64,000 nt of DNA from Thiotrichales bacterium 19S3-11 (lineage in GTDB: Bacteria > Pseudomonadota > Gammaproteobacteria > Francisellales > Francisellaceae). The DNA lies in the NCBI GenBank assembly GCA_021713295.1, contig JAKJJU010000009.1, positions 1 through 64,000 of the forward strand. Reading direction: 5' to 3'. Position 1 is the stretch's first letter. Every line of letters starts with the position of its first letter. Under the pieces are notes generated by a model. The model had not been told where the DNA came from and searched no databases. It saw only the letters and a list, made by a program, of their open reading frames with translations. Positions 17,282-26,120 of the stretch are shown in pieces. The position numbers were made by a program, and so were the translations under genes.

Positions 17282-17347
17282 AAATAAATTAAAAATTTTA
17301 AATAACCACCCTAGCCAAGTTCAAATGAAGAAATACCAAATACCTTC
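17282..17347. repeat. 66-bp direct repeat, copy 2
   Basis: The partner of 15262-15327, offset by 2020 bases, with 60 identical bases and one mismatch near the end. This copy is continuous with the decayed GNAT gene, so it is likely the ancestral location; copy 1 would be a duplicated gene end created when the intervening segment was acquired. Confidence 0.9.
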
Positions 17348-17636
17348 GATAAATTAGTATCTGGTAGCGTGTTGGTATACATTCTGGCTGTTTCAAAACT
17401 TGCTTTAAAATTGAGGCGTTCTACAAAATCAAGTGCATGCTGATTTGGTTCAGGACAATCAAGAATAATAAACTTATCAACAACTTGTTCACACAATGCG
17501 CTTATAACCATAACCTTGATTACGATAGGCTTGTTCAACAATATAAAGACCAATAAAAGCAAAATTTGGGTATTTGACAGTAGAAATACAGCCAATTGGT
17601 TATTGATCCAAATAACCGATAAATTTACTAGAAAAT
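17311..17636 (-). pseudogene. Decayed GNAT N-acetyltransferase
   Basis: Two frames together give the C-terminal two thirds of a GNAT acetyltransferase. Frame A reads KFIGYLDQ, an in-frame TAA, PIGCISTVKYPNFAFIGLYI and AYRNQGYGYKRIV, which includes the acetyl-CoA loop (RNQGYG in place of RxxGxG/A). Frame B then continues ILDCPEPNQHALDFVERLNF and ends VFGISSFELG. One stop and one frameshift, and no N-terminus before the acyl-CoA synthetase gene, show it is dead. Its 3' end is duplicated at 15262. Confidence 0.75.
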
Positions 17637-17639
17637 AAA

Positions 17640-19691
17640 TTAACTATCCTTTAAATTGCTTAAATAGCTATCTCTTAATACCCTTCGCATAACTTTATTT
17701 GATGCGGTCCTTGGCAGTTTGTTAGTTATAACAACCTCTGCAAGTTTAAATAATGGATTTAGATTTTGGTTAATTATTTGTTGCATATAACGCTTTAAAT
17801 CAGAGTAGCTTTGCTCTTTCGATAATACAACAAAAACAACAAGCTTTGATGGGCCTCCTTCTACAGCATTTACAGCAATAGCTGCTGATTCATAAATAGC
17901 CTCTATTCGATTAATGCAACGTTCAACTTCAGCAGAAGAAATTTTTATTCCACCAAGATTCATCGTATCATCAGCACGCCCTTGGGCTCGATAAAAAACA
18001 CCATCACTATTTCTGATACGCTTAATTTCATCACCGTGACGTCTTAATTGCTGATGATTATATTCTGGCATATCCGCATAGTATAATTTGTAATGGTCTT
18101 TATTTAATAGACTTAAAGATAAACCAAATGAAGGCCCTATTAAAGCAACCTCTCCTTCTTTATCGTCCTCTATTACATTGCCATTATCATCTAATAAACA
18201 TAAATCCAAACCAAAAGCAGGCGTTGTAAATGTCGATGGTATTAATGGTTCAACCGTTGTCGCAGTAATATATGAACCACCTATTTCTGTACCACCACAA
18301 TACTCAATAACGGGCGCATAATTTGCTTTTGATGATAGATAAAGCATATCTTCAAAATTAGAGCACTCTCCTGTAGAACCAAATACTTGTATGCTGCGCC
18401 AATCGACCTTTGAATCGAGTATAGCATTTGTCCTTAATGCACTAACAATGCTCGGAACAACACCTAATTTAGTTACTTGTGCACGCTCAATGAATTTTGC
18501 AAATGATTCTGTCGTTGGTGAGCCATAATACAAAGCTAACGTTGCGCCATGTAATAAACTTGCTAAGGTAACCCAAGGCCCCATCATCCAACCTAAATTA
18601 GTTGGCCAAGCCCATATATCTGAACCTGTCGTATCAAAATGTAATAAACTATCTGAATAAACTTTTATGGCCGTTGAGTGACTCCAAGGAATTGCTTTAG
18701 GTTCACCTGTTGTGCCAGATGAAAACAATACATTAATCTCTTGATCAGCAAAAGCTGAAACTGACTCAAACTCATCACTTGCCTGATAAAGTAATTCATC
18801 AAATAGGATATCTTTCTCTCTTAATTGAAGCTCTGACTCTAATACTTTAACGACAATAACTGGTTTATTCGTTGCTTGTTTAACTTTTTCATACAGTGGA
18901 ATTTTTTTATTATTTCGTAGGATATAGTCTTCACTAAAGATAGCTTTGGCATCTGTAATGTCCATGCGCACTTTAATCTCATCGCTAGCAAAACTATCAG
19001 CAATCGAAACAACACTAAAACCTGCTTTTATTATTGCAAGATAAATTGCCACTGCTACTGGCGTCATTGTCATATCAATTGCAATGCGATCCCCTTTTTT
19101 AAAGCCCTGTTTCATTAATCCATTGGCTATTTTATTTACCATTGCTGTTAGCTCTGCATAGGTAAGCTCCTCAATAGTCCCATCACTATTTGAATAAATA
19201 ATGGCGACTTTATTTTTATCATGCAGTAAGCAATTATCAACTATATTAAACTCAGCACCAATCAACCACCTTGGATTAATGGGGTCATGAATATCCATTA
19301 ACGACGTATATGCTTTTTTAAATTGTAAGTTTAATTTATCAAGAATATGCTTCCAAAACTGTTCTTTATTCTCGATGCTAAATCGATGAAATGCTTCAAC
19401 CGTATCTAATTCTATTTCTGCCATCCATTGAGCTAAGTATGACTTTTGAAGCACATCTTTCGGTGGTATATAGGCATAAGCTTGTGTTTTTTCTTGATAC
19501 ACGAAATCAAATATACTTTTCTGTAAATTAAAGGGTACATTTAACCCACTGATTAATGGTATAATTTTCAACCATTTCTGCTGCGATGCGATATTAGAAT
19601 CAAGTATTCCATCAAGTTGATCTATCTGTTCAATCGTTAGATAACCATCTAAATAACTCAATGATTTATATGTATGATTATTCACCTGCAT
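17640..19691 (-). CDS. AMP-forming acyl-CoA synthetase, possibly for acetoacetate
   Basis: A 683-residue member of the acetyl-CoA synthetase-like AMP-forming ligases, which join a carboxylate to CoA at the cost of ATP. The P-loop is VLFSSGTTGEPKAIPWSHST, followed by WAWPTNLGWMMGPWVTLASL, EYCGGTEIGGSYI (A5) and the hinge RAQGRADDTMNLGGIKIS. The C-terminal lysine region is LPRTASNKVMRRVLR. The PWSHS and PTNLGWMMGP wording resembles the plant AAE17/18 subgroup more than classic acetoacetyl-CoA synthetase. It is divergent from the tyrosine-degradation operon, whose end product is acetoacetate, so acetoacetate is the likeliest substrate (inference). The start at 19691 follows GGAGGG. It would feed acetoacetyl-CoA into central metabolism. 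Confidence 0.75.
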   Translation of the reverse strand: MQVNNHTYKSLSYLDGYLTIEQIDQLDGILDSNIASQQKWLKIIPLISGLNVPFNLQKSIFDFVYQEKTQAYAYIPPKDVLQKSYLAQWMAEIELDTVEAFHRFSIENKEQFWKHILDKLNLQFKKAYTSLMDIHDPINPRWLIGAEFNIVDNCLLHDKNKVAIIYSNSDGTIEELTYAELTAMVNKIANGLMKQGFKKGDRIAIDMTMTPVAVAIYLAIIKAGFSVVSIADSFASDEIKVRMDITDAKAIFSEDYILRNNKKIPLYEKVKQATNKPVIVVKVLESELQLREKDILFDELLYQASDEFESVSAFADQEINVLFSSGTTGEPKAIPWSHSTAIKVYSDSLLHFDTTGSDIWAWPTNLGWMMGPWVTLASLLHGATLALYYGSPTTESFAKFIERAQVTKLGVVPSIVSALRTNAILDSKVDWRSIQVFGSTGECSNFEDMLYLSSKANYAPVIEYCGGTEIGGSYITATTVEPLIPSTFTTPAFGLDLCLLDDNGNVIEDDKEGEVALIGPSFGLSLSLLNKDHYKLYYADMPEYNHQQLRRHGDEIKRIRNSDGVFYRAQGRADDTMNLGGIKISSAEVERCINRIEAIYESAAIAVNAVEGGPSKLVVFVVLSKEQSYSDLKRYMQQIINQNLNPLFKLAEVVITNKLPRTASNKVMRRVLRDSYLSNLKDS

Positions 19692-19748
19692 CCTACCCTC
19701 CAAAGCATCATAAATTCCCTGAAATTATTGCAACTAGTTTTAAACTAA

Positions 19749-19849
19749 TTTTGTCTATGGTGCAACAAATCCAAAAACTAAAAATTTAATATAAGAATAA
19801 ATGATTTGAATAATCCATCAACAGGAAAAACAAAAAAAATTAGACAAAA
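19749..19849. promoter_or_regulatory. Inverted repeat in the divergent acs / dehydrogenase promoter region
   Basis: TTTTGTCTA (19749-19757) and TAGACAAAA (19841-19849) are perfect 9-bp inverted copies 83 bases apart in the 270-base region between the two divergent transcription units. Two sites for one regulator flanking both promoters, perhaps with looping, would fit. In AT-rich DNA chance is possible. Confidence 0.3.
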
Positions 19850-19961
19850 CAATTAATTCTATTTACTATCATATTAGATTTCATGATATTTAATTCGTTT
19901 TTCCTTAAAAGCTATTTACTACCGAAAAACGCAACAAACTTTTTTAATAAGGATATATTAA

Positions 19962-21236
19962 ATGGATACAATGGATATGATCAATATTGAAAACCCATCC
20001 AGTGAGACTGATTATTTAAGTCGTTTTCAAAATCAAGTAACAACCTCTCTAGAAGCCTTCACAAAAAAAGAACCTGAGATAAAATTTACTTGGAAAGATG
20101 AATTATCAGAAGCGCGCGGCTATTTAGTTATTAATTCTCTAAAAGGTAATGCCTGTGGTGGTGGTACGAGATTACATAAAAATGTTAATGTTAATGAAGT
20201 AACAACCTTAGCTAAAATTATGGAAATAAAATTTGCTTTTTCAGGGCCTACTATTGGTGGAGCCAAAACCGGTATCCAATTAGATCCAAATCACCCAAAT
20301 AAATATGAAATTCTAGAACGCTGGTATCAAGCAATTAAACCAATTTTAAAAAGTTGCTATGGTACAGGTAGTGATTTAAATACCGATATTCATAAAATTA
20401 ATGAACTACTAAAGCCAATGGGGATTGAAAACTCTCAAGAAGGAATCATTCATGCTATAACAAATGGTGATGAACATGCCAAAAAACAATCGATTAACAA
20501 TATGAAATTATTAGCTGAATCAATTGAATTAACGCCCTCATTATCGATTCAATTAGCTGAGCTTGTAACGGGTTATGGTGTTTTTGCGTCAATTGATAGT
20601 TATTTAAAAATTACTAAAGATTCATTAAAAGATAAAAAAGTATTTATCCAAGGCGTAGGTAATGTTGGTGCTGCTGCCTTGTGGTATCTCTATAATGCGA
20701 AGGCTAAAATCATTGCATTAAGCGATCATAATGGAGGCTTAATCTTTGATCAGGGAATGACCGAAGAACAACTAATCAACGTTATTAAAAATAAATCGCT
20801 AAAAAATTTGGGTATCGAACTTTATAATCATAATGAATTTAATCAACAATTTATCAATACCTCAGTTGATATCTTTATACCAGCAGCTGGCTCAAATTTA
20901 ACTGACAAAACGTTTATTGATCTACTCTATGATAATGGCTTAAGTTTAATCGCCTGCGGTGCTAATCATCCATTTATTGAAAATGAATATTGCTATGGCG
21001 CTTGTTCACAGTATTTAGATAGGAAACTGACGGTTATTCCTGATTTCTTAGCGAATATGGGAATGGCTAGAACATTCTATTATCTAATGAAAGCTAATCC
21101 GGTGAATTTAAACACAGCAGGTGTATTTAACGATATTTATAATGAGATTTACCAAACGATTAATCAAGCCTATACAATGAATCATGGTAAATTAATGACT
21201 GCATCACTTTATCATATAGCACTCGATCGTATATGA
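19962..21236 (+). CDS. Glu/Leu/Phe/Val dehydrogenase family enzyme, probably aromatic
   Basis: A 424-residue amino acid dehydrogenase, oxidatively deaminating an amino acid to a 2-oxo acid with NAD(P). The N-terminal domain shows GNACGGGTRLHKNVNVNEV and the catalytic-lysine loop GGAKTGIQL (usual GGAKGGI), then GTGSDLNTD with the catalytic Asp region. The Rossmann domain begins VFIQGVGNVGAAALW. GGGTR and the length fit the leucine/phenylalanine dehydrogenase side of the family more than hexameric glutamate dehydrogenase. It heads the operon of hpd-maiA-hmgA-fahA, so tyrosine to 4-hydroxyphenylpyruvate (and phenylalanine to phenylpyruvate) is the likely reaction, replacing an aminotransferase. 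Substrate choice is inferred. Confidence 0.8.
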   Translation: MDTMDMINIENPSSETDYLSRFQNQVTTSLEAFTKKEPEIKFTWKDELSEARGYLVINSLKGNACGGGTRLHKNVNVNEVTTLAKIMEIKFAFSGPTIGGAKTGIQLDPNHPNKYEILERWYQAIKPILKSCYGTGSDLNTDIHKINELLKPMGIENSQEGIIHAITNGDEHAKKQSINNMKLLAESIELTPSLSIQLAELVTGYGVFASIDSYLKITKDSLKDKKVFIQGVGNVGAAALWYLYNAKAKIIALSDHNGGLIFDQGMTEEQLINVIKNKSLKNLGIELYNHNEFNQQFINTSVDIFIPAAGSNLTDKTFIDLLYDNGLSLIACGANHPFIENEYCYGACSQYLDRKLTVIPDFLANMGMARTFYYLMKANPVNLNTAGVFNDIYNEIYQTINQAYTMNHGKLMTASLYHIALDRI

Positions 21237-21281
21237 TAGGGGCCGCATGAAGCGACATAAAAAAATTAGGAAATTACTACG

Positions 21282-21623
21282 ATGATTATATATGAAGTTA
21301 ATCTTAGCATTAATCAATCAATTTTTGATCAATACTTTACATGGCTTAAACCGCATGTTGCAGATATGTTAAATTTTGACGGGTTTAGACGTGCACAAAT
21401 TAACGAAGAAATACAAACTGATGATAAAGAAATACGTTCTATCACCGTTCGTTATGCTATTGATAGCTGGCCTTATTTAGAAGATTACTTAGAAAATCAT
21501 GCCTACCGTATGAGAGATGAAGGAATTGAACTTTTCAAAGATCAATTCAGCGCTAAAAGAAAGAGCTATACCATTTTAGATACCATTAGCATTAATAAAC
21601 AAACTGAAGCTAACATTATATAA
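21282..21623 (+). CDS. DUF4286-type small protein in the tyrosine operon
   Basis: A 113-residue protein starting MIIYEVNLSINQSIFDQYFT and ending with the family-like DQFSAKRKSYTILD. This is the pattern of DUF4286, a ferredoxin-like small domain of unknown function. Conserved YEVNL, WLKPHVADML, F(D)GF and RYAIDSWPYLEDYLENHA are visible. It lies 45 bases after the dehydrogenase and 12 before hpd, all one strand, so it is probably co-transcribed and linked to aromatic amino acid breakdown. A regulatory or chaperone-like role is possible; nothing in the sequence suggests catalysis. Confidence 0.7.
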   Translation: MIIYEVNLSINQSIFDQYFTWLKPHVADMLNFDGFRRAQINEEIQTDDKEIRSITVRYAIDSWPYLEDYLENHAYRMRDEGIELFKDQFSAKRKSYTILDTISINKQTEANII

Positions 21624-21635
21624 GGAGTAAAAGCC

Positions 21636-22706
21636 ATGCAGACTCTTGAGAATCCTGCTGAAACAAACGGATTTGCATTTTTAGAATATACTTCTACTTC
21701 ACCACTACAACTAAGAGAATTGTTTAAAAGCTTAGGCTTTACACATGTAGCAAACCATAAAACTAAGCATATCGAAGTTTGGCAACAAAATAGTATTTTC
21801 TTTTTAATTAATGCTGAAACCGAAGGATTTGCTCAAGATTTTGCTACAAAACATGGTGGTGGTGTTTGCAGTATGGGCTTCTTAGTTAATGACCCTCAAC
21901 TAGCTTATCAACATGCAAAAAATGCTGGTGCAAAAGATGTAGAAGCCACAAGTGATAACTGGCATGATAGTTCAATTAAATTGATCCATGGAATCGCAGA
22001 TACGCGTTTATATCTAACACCTTATGCAAACATACTTGAGAGTAACTTATTCAATAGTATTCCAAATAGTGCTCAAGCAATGCAAAAAAACCAAGTGGGT
22101 CTTAAGTTACTAGATCATGTGACGCATAATGTATTTAGAGGCAATATGAATAAATGGGCTGGCTTTTACGAAAAGCTATTTAATTTCCGTGAAATTCGAT
22201 ACTTTGATATTGAAGGCAAATTAACAGGACTATTTAGCCGAGCAATGACTAGCCCCTGCCATAAAATTCGCATTCCAATTAATGAATCTGCCGATGATAA
22301 ATCTCAAATTGAAGAATTCTTAGAACAATATCATGGTGAAGGTATACAACATATTGCATTAGAATCAACGAATATTTATGAAACCGTAGAAACGCTACGC
22401 AAGCTAGGTGGTGAATTTATGCATACGCCGGATACATATTATCAAGGTATTCAAAAGCGCCTACCTTATCACACTGAGTCGCTTGAACGTATGCAAAAAA
22501 ATCGCATATTAATTGATGGCGCCCCCACTAAAGATGGTGGAATTTTATTGCAGATATTCACACAAACTGTTATTGGCCCTGTCTTTTTTGAAATCATTCA
22601 GCGTAAAGGTGATGAAGGATTTGGTGAAGGTAATTTTCAAGCTTTATTTGACTCAATCGAATTAGATCAAATTGAACGTGGCGTCTTAGAGGATACAAAG
22701 AAATGA
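21636..22706 (+). CDS. hpd: 4-hydroxyphenylpyruvate dioxygenase
   Basis: A 356-residue Fe(II) enzyme that converts 4-hydroxyphenylpyruvate to homogentisate with O2, the second step of tyrosine breakdown. The iron ligands of the vicinal-oxygen-chelate fold are visible: His in LLDHVTHNVFRGN, His in GEGIQHIALES, and Glu in VFFEIIQRKGDEGFGEGNF. The segment LLQIFTQTVIGPVFFEIIQR is a family signature. The length is that of bacterial enzymes (~355). An AAGGAG-type site precedes the start, and the stop overlaps the maiA start by four bases. Confidence 0.95.
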   Translation: MQTLENPAETNGFAFLEYTSTSPLQLRELFKSLGFTHVANHKTKHIEVWQQNSIFFLINAETEGFAQDFATKHGGGVCSMGFLVNDPQLAYQHAKNAGAKDVEATSDNWHDSSIKLIHGIADTRLYLTPYANILESNLFNSIPNSAQAMQKNQVGLKLLDHVTHNVFRGNMNKWAGFYEKLFNFREIRYFDIEGKLTGLFSRAMTSPCHKIRIPINESADDKSQIEEFLEQYHGEGIQHIALESTNIYETVETLRKLGGEFMHTPDTYYQGIQKRLPYHTESLERMQKNRILIDGAPTKDGGILLQIFTQTVIGPVFFEIIQRKGDEGFGEGNFQALFDSIELDQIERGVLEDTKK

Positions 22707-23365
22707 TCAAACTTTACGATTATTTTCGATCGTCAGCTTCTTATCGCGTACGAATTGCCCTTGAATTAAAACAAATTCCCTATGAACTCATTGAAGTACA
22801 CTTAGTCAATAATGGTGGTGAACAGTATAGCGACCGTTATCAATCACTAAACCCAATGCAACGTGTACCAACTTTGGTTGATGACGGTTTTATTTTAAGT
22901 CAATCCTTAGCAATCATCACTTATTTAGATCAAAAATACCCTCAATACCCTTTACTTTCAAATAACATAACCACTTCTGCACAAATACTAAGCATTGCAC
23001 AAACAATTGCTTGTGATATTCATCCATTGAATAATTTATCTGTCTTAAACTATCTTAAGCATAATCTAAATTGCAGTGATGATGAAAAATCAAAGTGGTA
23101 TGCTCACTGGATTATCAATGGTTTTAACGCAATTGAAAGACAGCTAAAACAAACGAAAGGTATTTATTCATTTGCTAATGAAATCACGCTAGCTGATCTT
23201 TGTTTGATACCCCAAGTTTATAATGCCATACGCTTTGAAATTAACTTAGAGAACTATCCTATAATCAATTCAATTTATGAAAACTGTAACCAATTAACTG
23301 CATTTAAGAAGGCCTCGCCTGAGTATGTACAACAAAATCAAATGAAGGCTAAAACAACCAGTTAA
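22703..23365 (+). CDS. maiA: Maleylacetoacetate isomerase
   Basis: A 220-residue zeta-class glutathione transferase that isomerises 4-maleylacetoacetate to fumarylacetoacetate using glutathione. The N-terminal thioredoxin-like domain begins KLYDYFRSSASYRVRIALEL, where the family signature is SSCSYRVRIAL; the middle Cys is Ala here while the catalytic Ser is kept. It continues NPMQRVPTLVDDGFILSQSL with the SNAIL/glutathione site. The C-terminal helical domain is complete. The start overlaps the end of hpd (ATGA), implying translational coupling. Order hpd-maiA-hmgA-fahA differs from the reaction order but all steps are present. Confidence 0.93.
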   Translation: MIKLYDYFRSSASYRVRIALELKQIPYELIEVHLVNNGGEQYSDRYQSLNPMQRVPTLVDDGFILSQSLAIITYLDQKYPQYPLLSNNITTSAQILSIAQTIACDIHPLNNLSVLNYLKHNLNCSDDEKSKWYAHWIINGFNAIERQLKQTKGIYSFANEITLADLCLIPQVYNAIRFEINLENYPIINSIYENCNQLTAFKKASPEYVQQNQMKAKTTS

Positions 23366-23389
23366 ATTTAAATATGTTTGGAGAATACA

Positions 23390-24688
23390 ATGACACAAAC
23401 TTATCAATCAGGCTTTCACAACTACTTTCAAACTGAAAGTATAGAAGGCGCTTTGCCCAAAGACCGAAATTCCCCTCAAAAAGCACCACTTGGTTTATAT
23501 GCGGAACAGATTAATCATAGTGCTTTTACAGCACCAAGACATCAAAATTTCAATAGCTGGTTATATCGAATTCGCCCATCGGTTTTAAATGCTTCACCTG
23601 CTAGCCGTATTATTAATCACCTAATAAGAGATTACCATTATCAAGATGAAATTATTACACCACCAGATCAAATGAGATGGAGCCCACAACCGCAGCCGCA
23701 AAAGCCAACTGATTTTATTTCATCAATTACAACCATGGCTTATAACCCATCTGCTGCAATACACCTTTACCACGCAAATACCTCCATGGATGATAGTTAT
23801 TTTTATAATGCGGATGGAGACTGGTTAATTGTTCCTCAAATGGGCAAACTTACCTTTAAAACAGAGCTTGGCATAATTGAGTTATCAGTTGGTGAAATTG
23901 CTGTTATACCTAGAGGTATTCGTTTTCAAGTTATCTTAAATGAATCCCATGCCATAGGCTATATTTGTGAGATTCAAGATGGCTCTTTTCATCTGCCTGA
24001 GAGAGGCCCAATTGGTGCTAATGGCCTTGCAGAAGAACGCCATTTCTTAACACCTATTGCAAATTTTGAAGACAGAGAAGGCAACTTTAGCTTATATGCT
24101 AAATTTCAGGGACATTTATGGCAAATGGCTATTGAGCACTCGCCATTAGATGTTGTTGCGTGGCATGGGAATTGTGCACCTTATAAGTATGATTTGTCTT
24201 TATTTACGCCAATGAATAGCGTACTAAAAGATCATGCGGACCCAAGTATTTTCACAGTTTTAACAGCACCTTCAACAAGAGCAGGTACAGCTAATATTGA
24301 CTTTGTCATATTCCCTGAACGTTGGATGGCTCAAGAAAATACATTTAGACCCCCTTATTATCACCGTAATATTATGAGTGAATTTATGGGATTAATTTGC
24401 GGGCAATATGATGCCAAAGAAACTGGGTTTGTTCCAGGTGGCTCAAGCCTTCATAATCCAATGAGTGGACATGGTGTTGATGCGGATGTCTTTGAAAAAG
24501 CATCGACTGTTGATCAAAAACCACAACGCTATCAAAATACATTAGCCTTTATGTTTGAAAGTAATGCAACTTGGCAAGTAACAGAATATGCTTACACGGC
24601 AGAATTTCGCCAGAGAGATTATTTAAATTGCTGGAAAGGACTAAAAACCAACTTTACTCATAACAATAAAATGATCGTAGAAGACTAA
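23390..24688 (+). CDS. hmgA: Homogentisate 1,2-dioxygenase
   Basis: A 432-residue cupin-type iron dioxygenase that opens the ring of homogentisate to 4-maleylacetoacetate. Visible marks are the N-terminal YQSGFHNYFQTESIEGALP, DGDWLIVPQMGKL, VIPRGIRFQV, and the metal-binding FRPPYYHRNIMSEFMGLICG with the His-x-x-x-x-x-Glu pair. GGSSLHNPMSGHGVD supplies the late His. The start at 23390 is chosen because GGAG lies eight bases upstream; the ORF start at 23378 adds four residues. It lies 24 bases after maiA in the same operon. Confidence 0.95.
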   Translation: MTQTYQSGFHNYFQTESIEGALPKDRNSPQKAPLGLYAEQINHSAFTAPRHQNFNSWLYRIRPSVLNASPASRIINHLIRDYHYQDEIITPPDQMRWSPQPQPQKPTDFISSITTMAYNPSAAIHLYHANTSMDDSYFYNADGDWLIVPQMGKLTFKTELGIIELSVGEIAVIPRGIRFQVILNESHAIGYICEIQDGSFHLPERGPIGANGLAEERHFLTPIANFEDREGNFSLYAKFQGHLWQMAIEHSPLDVVAWHGNCAPYKYDLSLFTPMNSVLKDHADPSIFTVLTAPSTRAGTANIDFVIFPERWMAQENTFRPPYYHRNIMSEFMGLICGQYDAKETGFVPGGSSLHNPMSGHGVDADVFEKASTVDQKPQRYQNTLAFMFESNATWQVTEYAYTAEFRQRDYLNCWKGLKTNFTHNNKMIVED

Positions 24689-24710
24689 TTAATGAAATAG
24701 GAACGATACC

Positions 24711-26030
24711 ATGATAGAAGCAAATAACCCAAAACTAACTTCATTTATTACAGTACCCAGTGGGCACGACTTTCCAATACAAAACCTACCCTTTGGTATT
24801 TTTAATGATGCCAATAATACTCAAAAACGTATTGGCGTTGCCATTGGTGATTTTGTTTTTGACCTATACCATGCATTTGAGCATGACTTATTTACTGATC
24901 AAGCAATCGATAAATCGATCTTTTTAGAAAATCATTTAAATAATTTAATGGCACTTGAGCGTAATAAAATTACTTCCCTTAGAAATGCAATTAGTCGTTT
25001 ATTACGCCATGATAATTTCACGATTCAAAGTGATGAACAATTAAAACAAGAATTATTAATTCCAATTGATACAGTCACTCTGCACATCCCTGTTGATATT
25101 AGAGGCTACACAGATTTTTATTCATCTATTGAGCATGCTAGTAATATTGGTAAATTATTCAGAGATAAAGATAATCCACTTTTACCTAACTGGCGACACC
25201 TCCCTGTTGCATACGATGGTAGAGCTGGCAGTATTGTTGTTAGTGGAACTAATTTTAGACGCCCTACAGGCCAAATTAAACCCGATGAGAATGCTCCTAT
25301 TTATTCACCTTCTAAAGCACTCGATATTGAAGTTGAGGTGGGTTATTTTATTGGAAATGCAACTGCTCATGGCGAACAAATTTCAACAAGTAAAGCATCT
25401 GAACATATCTTTGGAATGGTTTTAGTTAACGACTGGAGCGCAAGAGATATTCAAAAATGGGAATATGTACCATTAGGCCCATTTTTAGGTAAAAACTTCT
25501 GTACTTCTATCTCACCTTGGGTTGTCACACTTGACGCATTAGAACCTTTTAGAGTTGCAAGTCCCGAACAAAATCCTCAAATACTTCCCTACCTAAAACG
25601 TTCAGCTAACTGGGGAATTGATATTAATCTTGAATTTTCTATTCAAACTGAAACAATGACGAAGCCTGAGACCATTGCAAAAATGAATTTTAAAGATATG
25701 TATTGGGATTTTACACAGCAACTAGCACATCACAGTGTTAACGGCTGCCCAATGAATACAGGTGATTTACTAGCTTCTGGTACAATTAGTGGTGATAAAC
25801 CGAGTACTTATGGTAGTTTAATCGAGTTAACTTCAGGTGGCAAAGAACCAATAAAACTTCATAACCAAGAACAACGCAAATTCTTAAATGATGGTGATAC
25901 AGCCATTATTAAGGGTTATTGTCAAAATGAACATTATCGCATTGGTTTTGGTGAAGTTAAAGGCACAGTATTGCCCGCTTTAGAGATTACTGAAGCTGAA
26001 CGTTATACAAAAGAAAAAGAAACCGTGTAA
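24711..26030 (+). CDS. fahA: Fumarylacetoacetase
   Basis: A 439-residue fumarylacetoacetate hydrolase, the final step giving fumarate and acetoacetate. The N-terminal SH3-like part holds NLPFGIF. The catalytic domain has VDIRGYTDFYSSIEHASNIG, with the metal Asp and the catalytic His (SxEHA), then LPVAYDGRAGSIVVSGT, DIEVEVGYFIGN, VLVNDWSARDIQKWEYVPLG and GKNFCTSISPWVV. All Ca2+/Mg2+ ligands (D, E, E, D) are in place. The length is typical of eukaryotic-like FAH. It lies 23 bases after hmgA, with a GGAACG-type ribosome site. Confidence 0.95.
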   Translation: MIEANNPKLTSFITVPSGHDFPIQNLPFGIFNDANNTQKRIGVAIGDFVFDLYHAFEHDLFTDQAIDKSIFLENHLNNLMALERNKITSLRNAISRLLRHDNFTIQSDEQLKQELLIPIDTVTLHIPVDIRGYTDFYSSIEHASNIGKLFRDKDNPLLPNWRHLPVAYDGRAGSIVVSGTNFRRPTGQIKPDENAPIYSPSKALDIEVEVGYFIGNATAHGEQISTSKASEHIFGMVLVNDWSARDIQKWEYVPLGPFLGKNFCTSISPWVVTLDALEPFRVASPEQNPQILPYLKRSANWGIDINLEFSIQTETMTKPETIAKMNFKDMYWDFTQQLAHHSVNGCPMNTGDLLASGTISGDKPSTYGSLIELTSGGKEPIKLHNQEQRKFLNDGDTAIIKGYCQNEHYRIGFGEVKGTVLPALEITEAERYTKEKETV

Positions 26031-26120
26031 CTTTCCTACTTTTTAACTATACATCGTCTTTTTCAGGCGATATCATACATACTGCTTTAACAGTACAGAT
26101 CTATTTAATTAAGGTTTTTT

